Source: UBA9160 sp035489755
GTDB lineage: Bacteria; Myxococcota_A; UBA9160
Assembly: GCA_035489755.1 (NCBI GenBank)
Contig: DATGZK010000064.1
Coordinates: forward strand, 36,436-100,435
DNA: 64,000 nucleotides
Direction: 5' to 3'
Position 1 is the stretch's first letter, and each line of letters begins with the position of its first letter. The translations under genes were made by a program, and so were the position numbers. Below the pieces are notes generated by a model, which made no database searches, was not told the origin of the DNA, and saw only the letters and a list, made by a program, of their open reading frames with translations. Below are positions 16,616-25,313 of the stretch, piece by piece.

Positions 16616-17368
16616 GTGGAAGCCGTGCCTGAGACCTGCCTGCCCTACGACGAGGACCTCTCTGCTCTGCTCGACGGCGAGCTCCCGCCCGCCCGAGCGG
16701 CGCAGGTGCAAGCCCATTCCGCCTCCTGCGCACGCTGCGCGGCGCAGCTTGCGGCGCTGCGCCGCGCAAACGAGCGGGTCGTTTCTGCGCTGCGCACGAC
16801 GGTGGCGGGAGAGGACGCGCGGATTGCGCGCGTCGAAGCCCAGCTCCGCGCGCGCCTCGCCCGAGAAGCTGAGACCGGCGTGCAGAGTCCGAAGCTGCGC
16901 CAAACTCCAGCTCCCCCGCGGCGTCAGAGGAATCGGCGCTGGATCGCCTTGGCCGCCACGGGCCTCGCGGCTGCGGCGGCCCTCGGGCTTGCACTCCTTT
17001 TCCAAGCCCGCACGCCCCTGCGGGTTGCACCGGCTCCCCCGCCGCCCATCGCGCAGACCCCGCCGGCGCCGCCGCCTGCGCCGGCCCCGCTGGAGGAGTC
17101 CCCGGCAGTGCCTCGTGTGCCCGAAGCCGTGGCCGAGCTGCCCGCCGCAAAGCCCGTACCGGCACGGCCACGACCGCCCGCTCCCCAGCCCGAACGGGTG
17201 GCACCGCCCCTGCCGAGCGCCGAGCCCGAGATTGACCTCGCGGCCACGGACGAGGAAGACATCGAACTCGCCTCACACCTCGACATGCTGGAAGACTTTG
17301 AGGTGATCCAGAAACTTGACCTGCTCGAGCGCCTTCAGAAGGCCGAGGACGGAGCGGGTAGCGGATGA
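16616..17368 (+). CDS. zinc-finger (zf-HC2) transmembrane anti-sigma factor candidate
   Basis: A 250-residue protein. The N-terminal domain has the anti-sigma zinc-finger pattern: LLDGELPPARAAQVQAH, then SCARC, giving the H-x3-C-x2-C motif. One transmembrane helix (~104-127, WIALAATGLAAAAALGLALL) separates it from a Pro/Ala-rich, probably periplasmic, region and an acidic C-terminal helix. It would sequester the upstream ECF factor at the membrane. The GTG start lies 4 bp after the sigma gene. Its last four bases (ATGA) overlap the next start. Confidence 0.82.
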   Translation: MEAVPETCLPYDEDLSALLDGELPPARAAQVQAHSASCARCAAQLAALRRANERVVSALRTTVAGEDARIARVEAQLRARLAREAETGVQSPKLRQTPAPPRRQRNRRWIALAATGLAAAAALGLALLFQARTPLRVAPAPPPPIAQTPPAPPPAPAPLEESPAVPRVPEAVAELPAAKPVPARPRPPAPQPERVAPPLPSAEPEIDLAATDEEDIELASHLDMLEDFEVIQKLDLLERLQKAEDGAGSG

Positions 17369-18123
17369 GCAGGCACCTCCTCGTGGGGCTCGTCCGGGCG
17401 CTTCTGCTCGCTTGTCTGCTGCTTGCAGGCAGCGAGGCGGAGTCCGCTCGGGCTGCCAAGACCGGCGCTCCGCCGCCGCCCCACGCGCACCCGCATGCCC
17501 TCACGCCCGCCGAGCGCCAGCGCGCGGTGCAACGCTGGCGCAAGGCGACCCCGGAGGAGCGCCAGCAGCTGCGGCAGCGCTATGGGGAACGCTGGCGCAG
17601 CCTTCCGCCCGAGGAAAAGGCCCGCCTGCGGGAGGAAATGCGCAAAGAGGGCAACAACACCCCAGGCGGCGCGGGCCGCCCTCCCTCTCCGGGCGCGGCC
17701 AACCCTCCCGCTGCGGGTGCGGGCCACCCCCCGGCCGCAGGCGCGGGCACCCCCCCGCCGCTGGAGAGGCCGGGCCTGCGTGAGCCGGCAAGGCCGCTCA
17801 CGGCCGAGCGCCGCGAGGCCATCCGCCAGCGCGTTGCGAACCTCTCGGCGGAGCAGCGCCAGCAGCTCTCGGCGCGACTCCAGCGCTTCCGGGCCCTCCC
17901 GCCCGTACAGCAAGAGGCCGTGCGCCAGCACCTGCACGAGCTCCAGGCGATGACGCCGCAGGAGCGCCAGAGTTTTCACCGCAACACCGAGCGGTGGAAG
18001 GCGCTTCCTCCCGAGGAGCGCCAACGGCTGCGCGCGCAATGGGGTCACTTCCAAAGCCTCCCGCCTGCCGAGCGCGAACGGCTGCTCAGCCGAGTCGCTC
18101 CGGCCCAAACTCCTACGCCCTAG
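17365..18123 (+). CDS. DUF3106 secreted protein
   Basis: A 252-residue exported protein with a signal peptide (~1-30) and several copies of the DUF3106 pattern, L-x-P-E-E-R-x-x-L-R-x-R/Q-x-x-x-W-x-S-L-P-P. Examples are ATPEERQQLRQRYGERWRSL and LPPEERQRLRAQWGHFQSL. A central low-complexity stretch (~95-130) repeats PPAAGAGH-type units. DUF3106 proteins commonly sit beside ECF sigma/anti-sigma pairs; a stress-related periplasmic role is plausible but unproven. The start overlaps the anti-sigma stop (ATGA). Confidence 0.8.
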   Translation: MSRHLLVGLVRALLLACLLLAGSEAESARAAKTGAPPPPHAHPHALTPAERQRAVQRWRKATPEERQQLRQRYGERWRSLPPEEKARLREEMRKEGNNTPGGAGRPPSPGAANPPAAGAGHPPAAGAGTPPPLERPGLREPARPLTAERREAIRQRVANLSAEQRQQLSARLQRFRALPPVQQEAVRQHLHELQAMTPQERQSFHRNTERWKALPPEERQRLRAQWGHFQSLPPAERERLLSRVAPAQTPTP

Positions 18124-18212
18124 TCCCCCGCGGCTCGTCTGTGTGCCGAGCCAAGCTCGACGCATCCCGGCGGCGGCTTGCTAGGCTGCGCCCGCGTGGG
18201 GGGAGGCTGGGG

Positions 18213-19022
18213 ATGGCTCGCTGGATAAGGGGGTTTTTCGCCGTCGCGCTCGTGTGTGGCGCGCTGGCAGGAGCGGCGCGCGGGGATGAGTCGGCCCCGA
18301 GCGGCGAAGAAGTGATGCGGCGCGTGGATGCGCGCCCGCGCGGGAAGACCCAGACCGCCCGCGCGGTCTGGCATCTCCTCGCTTCCGACGGCTCGGAGCG
18401 GGTGCGCGAGACGCGCAACTACTGGCGCGACGCGCGGGGAACGGGCAGCGGCAAGCTCCACAGCCAGCGCCTCCTCATCTTTGAGCAGCCGCCCGATGTG
18501 AAGGACACCGCCTTCCTCAGCTGGAGCGCGAACGATCCCGCTGAGGACGATGATCAGTGGATCTATCTGCCGGCGCTGCGCAAAGTCCGGCGCATCGCGG
18601 TCGGCGACCGCGGCTCCTCGTTCGTCGGCACCGACTTCTCCTACGATGACCTCGCCGATCGCCTGGTAGAAGCGGATGAGCACCGCCTGCTGCGCAGCGA
18701 GGAGCGCGATGGCGAGCGCTACTACGTGGTCGAGTCGACACCGCGAAGGAAGCCGGCGCCCTATCAAAAGCGCGTGGTCTTTGTGAACGCGAGCACCTGG
18801 ACGATCCCTCGGATCGAGTACTTCGCGCCTTCGGGTGAGCTTGAAAAGACGCTCGAGGTACGCTGGCGCGAAGTACAGGGGATCTGGACCTGGGAGAGCC
18901 TCGACATGAGCAATGCGCGCTCGGGTCACCGCACGCGCGTGGAGATTGACCAAGTCGCTTACGACCATGCGCTGGGGGAGGACCTGTTCACGGAGAACGC
19001 GATGCGTGCGGGAGTCCCGTAG
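18213..19022 (+). CDS. LolA-like outer-membrane lipoprotein-sorting protein
   Basis: A 269-residue exported protein with a signal peptide (~1-26, MARWIRGFFAVALVCGALAG). The mature part is a beta-rich LolA/LolB-like half-barrel of the group annotated as outer membrane lipoprotein-sorting protein. QRLLIFEQPPDVKDTAFLSW and DDQWIYLPALRKVRRI are characteristic. In other genomes such proteins occur next to DUF1302 proteins and RND/MMPL transporters. Here the DUF1302-type gene follows directly but no transporter is adjacent. GGGAGG precedes the ATG. Confidence 0.82.
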   Translation: MARWIRGFFAVALVCGALAGAARGDESAPSGEEVMRRVDARPRGKTQTARAVWHLLASDGSERVRETRNYWRDARGTGSGKLHSQRLLIFEQPPDVKDTAFLSWSANDPAEDDDQWIYLPALRKVRRIAVGDRGSSFVGTDFSYDDLADRLVEADEHRLLRSEERDGERYYVVESTPRRKPAPYQKRVVFVNASTWTIPRIEYFAPSGELEKTLEVRWREVQGIWTWESLDMSNARSGHRTRVEIDQVAYDHALGEDLFTENAMRAGVP

Positions 19023-19026
19023 GACC

Positions 19027-20550
19027 GTGGCAGTGCGCAGCGGCGCGCGGCTTCTGGCGGCGGCGTCGCTCGCCATCGCTGCCGTTTCTCCCGCGGCAGC
19101 GCGCGGCGACGACGCGGTCGTCCCCGCCGAACCCCGCCTGCGCGTGACGGGCTATCTCGAGAGCGACACCGCGTTCCGCGTGCGGACCCCCCTGACCTTC
19201 CAAAAGTCCCAAAATCGCCTGTTCCTCGACCTCGAGGGCCGGCTCACCGACTCGCTCCGCGTGCGCGCAAGCGGCTGGCTGCTCTACGACCCGCTCGCGT
19301 ACCTCGTGGGACGTGGCCACGAGTTCCCCGACAAGCCGGTAAACCGCTGGCAGATTGGCGACAGCCGTCACGTCGAGGCGGAGCTGCGCGAGCTCACCCT
19401 CGACTGGAGCGGCCATGTCGGGCCGGCGCGCGTGGACGTGCGCCTCGGGGAGCAGCAGGTCGTCTGGGGACAGTCGCTCGGCCTGCGCATCCTCGACATC
19501 GTGAACGCGCAGGACTTTCGTGAGTTCATCCTCGATGACTTTGACAACGCCCGAACACCGCTCGTCGGTCTAAACGTCGAGAGTTGGCTTGCCGGCTGGA
19601 CGCTCCAGACGATCGTCTTCCCCACATTCGAGCCCAACCAGCTGCCCGCTTCGACCAGCGAGTTCGCGCTCAATCCGCTGCTCCCCGGTTTCTTGCCAAG
19701 CTTTGCGACGATCTTCGCCCCACCCCTTGTGACTCCGCCCTTTGCGGCGGTGAACCAGCAGCCAGAAATCAAGCCCCCGAGCTGGCAGCTCGGGACCGTG
19801 GCCTACGGATTCCGGCTCGCCCGCACCGTGCGCGGGGTCGATCTCGGACTCTATTTTCATGACGGCTACGACCCCGCGCAGACCTGGGATCGCCGCATCG
19901 AGTACATCCCTGTGGCGGGCCTTGGCACGGTTCCCCTCAACATTCTGCGCGCCGAGCACGTGCGCGTGCGCACCCTTGGTGGGTCGTTCTCCACGGCGAC
20001 GGGCAGCTTCACGATCTGGGGCGAGGGCACCCTTGCTTTCGGGCGCTCCTTCGTGGTGGATGACCTTTCGAACCCAAGCGGCTTCGTCCAGCGCTCCGAT
20101 CTGCATACCGTGATCGGCGTTGACTGGACCGGCTGGGACCGGCTCTTCGCCAACGTGCAGTGGATCGAGGCGGTAGTGCTGGGTCACGAAAAGACGATGC
20201 CGCTCGATGCCTGGCAGACGTTCTTCACCTTGCTTTTGCGCTTCAATCTGCGCAACGAGACGGTCTTTCCCCAGCTCTTCGTGCTCTACGGCGTGAACGA
20301 GCACGACGCGATCCTGCGGCCCGCGGTCGAGTGGAAGGTGACCGACCGCCTCGCGCTCACGGCGGGCCTCGATCTCTTTACGGGGCCGAGCAGCGGGCTC
20401 TTCGGCCAGTACGCCCACCGCAACGAGTGCGAGGTGGTACCCACGGTCTTGCCTGTTCCTGAGGCGGGAAGCTGTGTGCCCGATGTGCGCCCTGGCCGGC
20501 CGAGCCGGGTCTTTCTACGCCTGCGCTACGCCTTTGACTTCGCCAAGTGA
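19027..20550 (+). CDS. DUF1302-like outer-membrane beta-barrel protein
   Basis: A ~507-residue protein with a short signal peptide (RSGARLLAAASLAIAAVSPAAARG) and then alternating amphipathic beta strands ending in a C-terminal aromatic strand (RVFLRLRYAFDFAK). Segments such as VDVRLGEQQVVWGQSLGLRILDIVN are characteristic of DUF1302 proteins. The start is uncertain; GTG at 19027 or 19033 fits the signal peptide. It follows the LolA-like gene by 4 bp. Probable outer-membrane channel or lipid-handling partner; function in this organism is not established. Confidence 0.8.
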   Translation: MAVRSGARLLAAASLAIAAVSPAAARGDDAVVPAEPRLRVTGYLESDTAFRVRTPLTFQKSQNRLFLDLEGRLTDSLRVRASGWLLYDPLAYLVGRGHEFPDKPVNRWQIGDSRHVEAELRELTLDWSGHVGPARVDVRLGEQQVVWGQSLGLRILDIVNAQDFREFILDDFDNARTPLVGLNVESWLAGWTLQTIVFPTFEPNQLPASTSEFALNPLLPGFLPSFATIFAPPLVTPPFAAVNQQPEIKPPSWQLGTVAYGFRLARTVRGVDLGLYFHDGYDPAQTWDRRIEYIPVAGLGTVPLNILRAEHVRVRTLGGSFSTATGSFTIWGEGTLAFGRSFVVDDLSNPSGFVQRSDLHTVIGVDWTGWDRLFANVQWIEAVVLGHEKTMPLDAWQTFFTLLLRFNLRNETVFPQLFVLYGVNEHDAILRPAVEWKVTDRLALTAGLDLFTGPSSGLFGQYAHRNECEVVPTVLPVPEAGSCVPDVRPGRPSRVFLRLRYAFDFAK

Positions 20551-20554
20551 CCGT

Positions 20555-20584
20555 TTGATGTTTCTAGGGCCCCCGTCTTAGAAT
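20555..20584 (+). promoter_or_regulatory. predicted promoter of the Ser/Thr kinase
   Basis: TTGATG (20555-20560) and TAGAAT (20579-20584) are 18 bp apart. Only 9 nt separate the -10 box from the ATG at 20594, so the transcript would be leaderless or have a leader of 2-3 nt. No Shine-Dalgarno precedes the ATG. Confidence 0.5.
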
Positions 20585-20593
20585 CCCGCCGCG

Positions 20594-22489
20594 ATGGCAG
20601 GCTCCCCCCCCGTCGATTCGCTGATCGGCCGACAGGTGCGCGACTTGCGCATCGTGGAGCTCTTGGGCCGCGGGGGGATGGGGGCCGTCTACCGCGCGGA
20701 GCACGTCCTCCTCCACGAACCGCGCGCGGTGAAGGTGATCCGCAAGGAAAGCCTAAACCTCCCCCATGCCGTCGAGCGCTTCCAGCGGGAGGCTCGGATC
20801 GCAGTGCGCCTGCGACACCCGAACCTCGTCCTCGTGCACGACTTCTTCGTGGAGGACGGCAACTACTACCTCGTGATGGAGTACGTGGTCGGCGAGAGCC
20901 TCGGCAAGATGATCCGCTCGAATGGGCCCCTTGGCACCGAGGCTGCCTGCGAGATCGGGATCCGCTGCTGCGCGGGGCTTGCCCATGCCCACGAGCTCGG
21001 GGTGGTCCACCGTGATCTCTCGCCCGAGAACATCCTGCTCCAGCCGAGGAGCGAGGGACCAGAGCCGAAGATCATCGACTTCGGCATCGCCCGCGCTGTC
21101 TTCGCCCAGACCGACGGAGAGGGCAACGAGGCGGACCTGACGCTAACCCGTGTGGGCGGCTTTGTCGGCAAGCCCCGCTACGCGTCCCCGGAGCAGGCAG
21201 GCCGCTTGAAGCGCGGCGAGAAGATCGATCCGCGAAGCGATCTCTATACCTTCGGGCTCATTCTCTACGAGATGGTGACCGGCGATCTGCCCTTCCACTC
21301 GGACAGCGAGATCGGATACCTCTCCTTGCACCATTCCGGTCTTCCGGAGCGTCCGAGCGTGCTGCGCCCCGAGCTCGGGATTCCGATCGCCATGGAGCGC
21401 GTCATCTTGCGTTGTCTCGAAAAGGATCGGGACAAACGCTTTCAGACCGCGGGCGAGCTGGGGAAGGCGCTCGCGGCAGTGCGGGCTGGAGTGCCGGTGG
21501 CGGAAACGCCCGCTTTTGGCGTCGCGCCGCAGGAGGTCTCCGCGCGCACCCAGGCGAGCTTCGTGTGGAGCGCAAAGACGCAGCCCGACGCTCCCAAGGG
21601 AGCGAGTCTGCGCAGCGCCGTGCCGATTATGATCGCGATGGCCGCGATCGTCGCCCTCACCACCGCGTGCCTCGTCTACATTGTGCTCGCACACCGCCCC
21701 GCGCCAGAGGGCGCCATCTCAAGCGAGAGCGCGCAGGCTTCGGCCTCGGCGCCCGCGGTGCCGAGAGTCGCGGCGGCCCCTCCGGCCCTTCCCTCCCTCC
21801 CTCGCGCGGCAGCTCTTGTACAGCCCCCACCCTCCCCGCCCGCTGCAGTCTCAAGGCCACCTTCTCCAGCGGCTGCGCTGCCCACGCCCGCGGAAGCTCC
21901 GAATCCGCCGGCAAAAGCAGTTCCGTCCGAGCCTCTCGTTCCGCCGGCTCCCCCTGCGCCGCCGAAGCTCGCCGCGCAAAAGCCCACCTCGCTGCGCGCA
22001 GCTTCGAGCCTCCCTCCCCTTACCCCGAGCGGAGCCGATCGCTACACGCTCGTGAACCTGCATCCCGACAAGACGCGGCTGTTCGACGTGAACTACCAGG
22101 AGAGTGGGTTCATTCCCCTATGCACCCGGGTTCGCATCGATGAGCAGGACAAGAAGGTCGTGCGCTTCACGGTGCTCGCGACCGGGCAGCGTTTCGAGTA
22201 CGTCCACCACCATGTGATCCCGGACTTCCAAGCGAACGTCGACCGGGTCTTCGGCTACTCGTGCGAGCGGGGACGAGCCGCTGCGCTCTCTTCCCTGGAC
22301 CAACAAGGGATTCGCGAGGGCCGCGTGCTTCCGGGCATGACGAAGGAAGGCGTAATCTTGGCGATCGGCTATCCGCCGGAGCACGCCACGCCGAGTACCG
22401 CGTCCAACGACTGGCGCTACTGGACCGGACGCTTCAGCACCATGATCGTGCAGTTCCAAGACGGCCGGGTAAGCAATATCCACAAGTAA
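20594..22489 (+). CDS. transmembrane Ser/Thr protein kinase with BamE-like C-terminal domain
   Basis: A 631-residue Hanks-type kinase. The catalytic domain spans ~14-285: glycine loop LGRGGMG (24-30), Lys47 in VKVIR, VVHRDLSPENIL (HRD 139-141) and DFG (162-164). One membrane helix follows (~343-365), then a long Pro/Ala-rich linker. A C-terminal domain of ~150 residues ends with GMTKEGVILAIGYPPE and WRYWTGRFSTMIVQFQDGRV, which resembles the BamE/SmpA fold. The tail is predicted to lie in the periplasm, where it could sense envelope state. No substrate protein is evident. Confidence 0.9.
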   Translation: MAGSPPVDSLIGRQVRDLRIVELLGRGGMGAVYRAEHVLLHEPRAVKVIRKESLNLPHAVERFQREARIAVRLRHPNLVLVHDFFVEDGNYYLVMEYVVGESLGKMIRSNGPLGTEAACEIGIRCCAGLAHAHELGVVHRDLSPENILLQPRSEGPEPKIIDFGIARAVFAQTDGEGNEADLTLTRVGGFVGKPRYASPEQAGRLKRGEKIDPRSDLYTFGLILYEMVTGDLPFHSDSEIGYLSLHHSGLPERPSVLRPELGIPIAMERVILRCLEKDRDKRFQTAGELGKALAAVRAGVPVAETPAFGVAPQEVSARTQASFVWSAKTQPDAPKGASLRSAVPIMIAMAAIVALTTACLVYIVLAHRPAPEGAISSESAQASASAPAVPRVAAAPPALPSLPRAAALVQPPPSPPAAVSRPPSPAAALPTPAEAPNPPAKAVPSEPLVPPAPPAPPKLAAQKPTSLRAASSLPPLTPSGADRYTLVNLHPDKTRLFDVNYQESGFIPLCTRVRIDEQDKKVVRFTVLATGQRFEYVHHHVIPDFQANVDRVFGYSCERGRAAALSSLDQQGIREGRVLPGMTKEGVILAIGYPPEHATPSTASNDWRYWTGRFSTMIVQFQDGRVSNIHK

Positions 22490-22504
22490 CGCAAGGAGGG
22501 TCTC

Positions 22505-22942
22505 GTGCTTTCGATGAGCGCGAAGGAGCGCGAGGCCTTTCTCGCCGGCCTCCACGTCGGGGTGATCTCGATCGCTGAGCCGGGCCGCGGGCCGCTCACG
22601 GTGCCCATCTGGTATGCCTACGAGCCAGGAGGCGATCTGCGCGTCGTGACCGATCGCGCTTCGCGCAAAGGCCGCCTCCTCTCCGTGGGCTCGCGTCTTA
22701 GCCTGTGCGCGCAGAGTGAGGCTCCGCCCTACCGATACGTGAGCGTCGAGGGTCCGGTCGTCTCCATGGAGGCAGCCCAGCTGGAGCGCGATCTGCGTCC
22801 GCTGGCTCGGCGCTACCTCGGGCAGGAGATCGGCGATCAGTACGTCGCTGCGACGCGCGAACAGGCTGCGGCCAGCGTCCTCGTGCGGATCCGGCCCGAG
22901 CGCTGGCTGTCCGTCGATTACTCGAAGCAGTACGGATCCTAG
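22505..22942 (+). CDS. PPOX-class (split-barrel flavin/F420-binding) protein
   Basis: A 145-residue pyridoxamine-5'-phosphate-oxidase-like protein. VPIWYAYEPGGDLRVVTDRASRKGRLL is the typical split-barrel cofactor-binding segment, and YRYVSVEGPVV follows. Members use FMN, F420 or haem; the sequence does not decide which. GTG at 22505 was chosen because AAGGAGG ends 4 bp before it; an in-frame ATG at 22514 is too far. It lies 15 bp after the kinase stop and is probably cotranscribed. Confidence 0.82.
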   Translation: MLSMSAKEREAFLAGLHVGVISIAEPGRGPLTVPIWYAYEPGGDLRVVTDRASRKGRLLSVGSRLSLCAQSEAPPYRYVSVEGPVVSMEAAQLERDLRPLARRYLGQEIGDQYVAATREQAAASVLVRIRPERWLSVDYSKQYGS

Positions 22943-22954
22943 GCAGCGGCGCTG

Positions 22955-23677
22955 CTAGAGGTCTTTACCGCGCGCGATGCGTGCGCGCATGTGCTGGATG
23001 TAGGCGAGCGAGCGCCGCCCCGCAGGCGTGTTCTTCGACGGAAAGATCCGCTCGAAGACGCGATCCAAGGGTCCCCTTCCGTAGTGCCGGAACCAGGCCT
23101 TTCGCACCACGAACTCCACGGCCTGAACGACGGCCATGAAAAGGTACGAGAACGCCCCGGCATACCATGCCCATGCGTCGTAGCGCCCGGCGAGGGCGAA
23201 GGCGCTGATACACGCCACGTTCACGGCGAACACTCCGCACCAAACCACGGTGAGCTTGCGGCAGTAGGGATCGATGAAGTCTGGCGCCTTCGGGTCCACA
23301 AGGCGCGCCACGCGGCCAATGATGCTGACCGGCTCCTGCAGGCTTCTTGCGAAGATCCAGATCAGGTAGGCGTACGCCAGGGCGGGCAGCAACAGGAGAA
23401 AGATGCGCCGGCCGCTCACCACGGCGAGTCCCGCCAAGAGCCCGACGCCGCTCAGCTGCGCGCTGCCGAAGCCAAAGCCGGCCCCGTGCCGGGAGTTCCG
23501 GGCGAGCAGAGCGAGCACCGCCCCGACGAGGGTAAAGACTGCGACGGCGCGGGGACCGACGCGCTCGGTCGCGGGCCGGAGCAAAAGCGGCGAGGCGAGG
23601 ATCAGTGCGGTCACGCCGACGCCGATGACGATCTGAAGGCGCGAGGGCTTGAGGCTGGCGTTCCACACGGACGGCAA
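22955..23677 (-). CDS. COG4648-like polytopic membrane protein
   Basis: About 240 residues with six or so hydrophobic segments. The region VDPKAPDFIDPYCRKLTVVW followed by CGVFAVNVACISAFAL, and the SYLFMAVVQAVEFVVRKAW helix, match the COG4648-like membrane proteins of aryl polyene clusters. The gene at 47357 shares the same pattern. The start is uncertain (TTG 23677 or GTG 23668). It begins 5 bp after the upstream halogenase-like gene, so both form one unit. The role in polyene assembly is not known from the sequence. Confidence 0.72.
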   Translation of the reverse strand: MPSVWNASLKPSRLQIVIGVGVTALILASPLLLRPATERVGPRAVAVFTLVGAVLALLARNSRHGAGFGFGSAQLSGVGLLAGLAVVSGRRIFLLLLPALAYAYLIWIFARSLQEPVSIIGRVARLVDPKAPDFIDPYCRKLTVVWCGVFAVNVACISAFALAGRYDAWAWYAGAFSYLFMAVVQAVEFVVRKAWFRHYGRGPLDRVFERIFPSKNTPAGRRSLAYIQHMRARIARGKDL

Positions 23678-23682
23678 GCCTG

Positions 23683-25266
23683 CTACGCGAGAGGACGGTC
23701 AGAGAGGAAGGCGGAGAGCGCGAGCGGCGCGCGCACCCGAGCCGCGGGAGAGACCTCCAGCAGATCCAGCGCGCGCTGGCGCACGACGTTGAAGAGCTCA
23801 CCGGCCTTTTTCAGCATCTTGCGCCGTGTGCGCGGCAGGCCGACCTCCTCGACGAAATCGATGTTCTCGAGACCCGAGGAGAAGCGACCCCGATTGGCGC
23901 GTTGGAGGGCGCCGCGTTCGCGCAGGTGCGCCTCCACGCCCCGGAACAGACGCGCGAAGTTGGTAAGGCCTTGGAGCAAAAAAGGCTGCCAGGACAGCTG
24001 CTGTTCCAGGAACGTCGGGTCAAGATGCATGTCCTGCATGTACGCCGCGACCCACATGTTGTAGTAGGAGCCGACGTCGAGATCCCACTTCATGCGCATG
24101 ATCTCGTAACTCCCGAGGACGCCGTACAGGCCACGGTACAGCCGCATGGTCGCCTCGTGGCGGAAGAGCATAAACCGGTTGTACAGCGCAGTCCGCTCCG
24201 CCCGCTCGGCCTCGCTCTCGCCGCCGACCTCCCGCTGGATCAGGTCGGTCAAGAAGTCGTTCTCGAGGGCGATGAAGTCGATGCCGGGGCTGTAAAGCGG
24301 GTCTTGCGCGGCGGCGGCCTCACCGGTCACGGCCCAGCGGTCGACGTCAAAGAACTGCCGAGTGCCATATGCGATCTGGGCATAGCCGCCGAAGTCGACG
24401 AGCTTGGCCTCCGCGAGCAGCGAGCCCACGGCCCGGTGCCTCTCCAGGAACGCGCGCAGGCCTCCCTGGCATCGGACGCCCGAATCGACGATGTCCTTGC
24501 CCCCGGTGACACCGATGCTGGTGAGCCCGTTGCGCAGGGGGATCACCCAGATCCAGTAGCCGGGGTAGCAAAAATGGAGGGTCGAGAGCCCGCGCGAGGT
24601 GTAGCGCACACGCGCGCGCCACGCGGCGGAGCCCATCTCGTCCACGTCGGCGACGCGCTCGAAGCGGCTCCAAGCCGCGGAAAGACAGTGTTCGCTCTCC
24701 GGAGTGCGCAGGCCCTTCAGCTTGGCAAGCAGGCTTGTGCGCCCCGTCGCGTCAATCAGCCAGCGCGCCTCGTGCCTCGTCGTGCGCCCGTTCTCGATCA
24801 CCTCGAAGCGATGAGGCGCCCCGGCCTCGCCGAGTGAGACGGCCTTTACACGGGCGCCGACGCGGACCTCCACACCCGCTTCGGCGTTGCCCGCGAGCAG
24901 GTCCGCCTCCATGCGGGCGCGATCGATTTGGAACGCGGGATGGAACGGCAGGTTTACGGTCCCGACCTCGCTCATCTCGGGGAGCGCAGCGTCGCGACCA
25001 GGTCCATCAAAGAAGTAGCGCAGGCCGTTCTTTGGCAGATGTTCGTGGTAGAGGTAGCTCGAGAGGCCGAGCCGGCGCGTGAGATAGGTGCTCGCGATCT
25101 CGACCGTCGACTCCCCCACCTTGTAGGAGCGTTCGGTCGACTTCTCAAACAGGCCGATCCGCAGCTCGGGAACCGTGCGCCGCAGCTGGCGGGCGAGAAA
25201 GCTCCCGGCCAGCCCCCCGCCTAGGATAGCCACGTCAAGCTTGCTGTGGGCGGACTGGGATCCCAC
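23683..25266 (-). CDS. flavin-dependent halogenase-like monooxygenase 1
   Basis: A 527-residue FAD protein of the tryptophan-halogenase superfamily. GGGLAGS (16-22) is the FAD GxGxxG motif. WIWVIP (238-243) is the WxWxIP motif that separates halogenases from ordinary flavin monooxygenases. Lys79 in HLPKNGLRYFF sits where the chloramine-forming Lys79 of PrnA/RebH lies (by position and local context, no alignment run). The C-terminal ~170 residues are a helical extension. Initiation is at a GTG, 6 nt downstream of a TACCGT box shared with the divergent ketosynthase. Probable tailoring enzyme of the aryl-polyene-like product; halogenation is inferred. Confidence 0.85.
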   Translation of the reverse strand: MGSQSAHSKLDVAILGGGLAGSFLARQLRRTVPELRIGLFEKSTERSYKVGESTVEIASTYLTRRLGLSSYLYHEHLPKNGLRYFFDGPGRDAALPEMSEVGTVNLPFHPAFQIDRARMEADLLAGNAEAGVEVRVGARVKAVSLGEAGAPHRFEVIENGRTTRHEARWLIDATGRTSLLAKLKGLRTPESEHCLSAAWSRFERVADVDEMGSAAWRARVRYTSRGLSTLHFCYPGYWIWVIPLRNGLTSIGVTGGKDIVDSGVRCQGGLRAFLERHRAVGSLLAEAKLVDFGGYAQIAYGTRQFFDVDRWAVTGEAAAAQDPLYSPGIDFIALENDFLTDLIQREVGGESEAERAERTALYNRFMLFRHEATMRLYRGLYGVLGSYEIMRMKWDLDVGSYYNMWVAAYMQDMHLDPTFLEQQLSWQPFLLQGLTNFARLFRGVEAHLRERGALQRANRGRFSSGLENIDFVEEVGLPRTRRKMLKKAGELFNVVRQRALDLLEVSPAARVRAPLALSAFLSDRPLA

Positions 25267-25270
25267 GCCA

Positions 25271-25279
25271 ATACGGTAT
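25271..25279. promoter_or_regulatory. symmetric -10 element between halogenase 1 and ketosynthase
   Basis: ATACGGTAT is almost palindromic. It gives TACGGT on the plus strand (25272-25277) and TACCGT on the minus strand (25278-25273). The minus box ends 6 nt before the halogenase GTG (leaderless). The plus box gives a ~30-nt leader with GAGGAAG before the ketosynthase ATG at 25314. Confidence 0.45.
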
Positions 25280-25313
25280 CTTGGCGTCGCCCACCTTGCA
25301 CGCGAGGAAGCGC

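Noticed and set aside
17690..17770. Short GC-rich repeats in the DUF3106 gene as a possible repeat array
   Set aside because: They encode Pro/Ala/Gly linker units (PPAAGAGH-like), are imperfect and lie within one gene; no spacers as in CRISPR.
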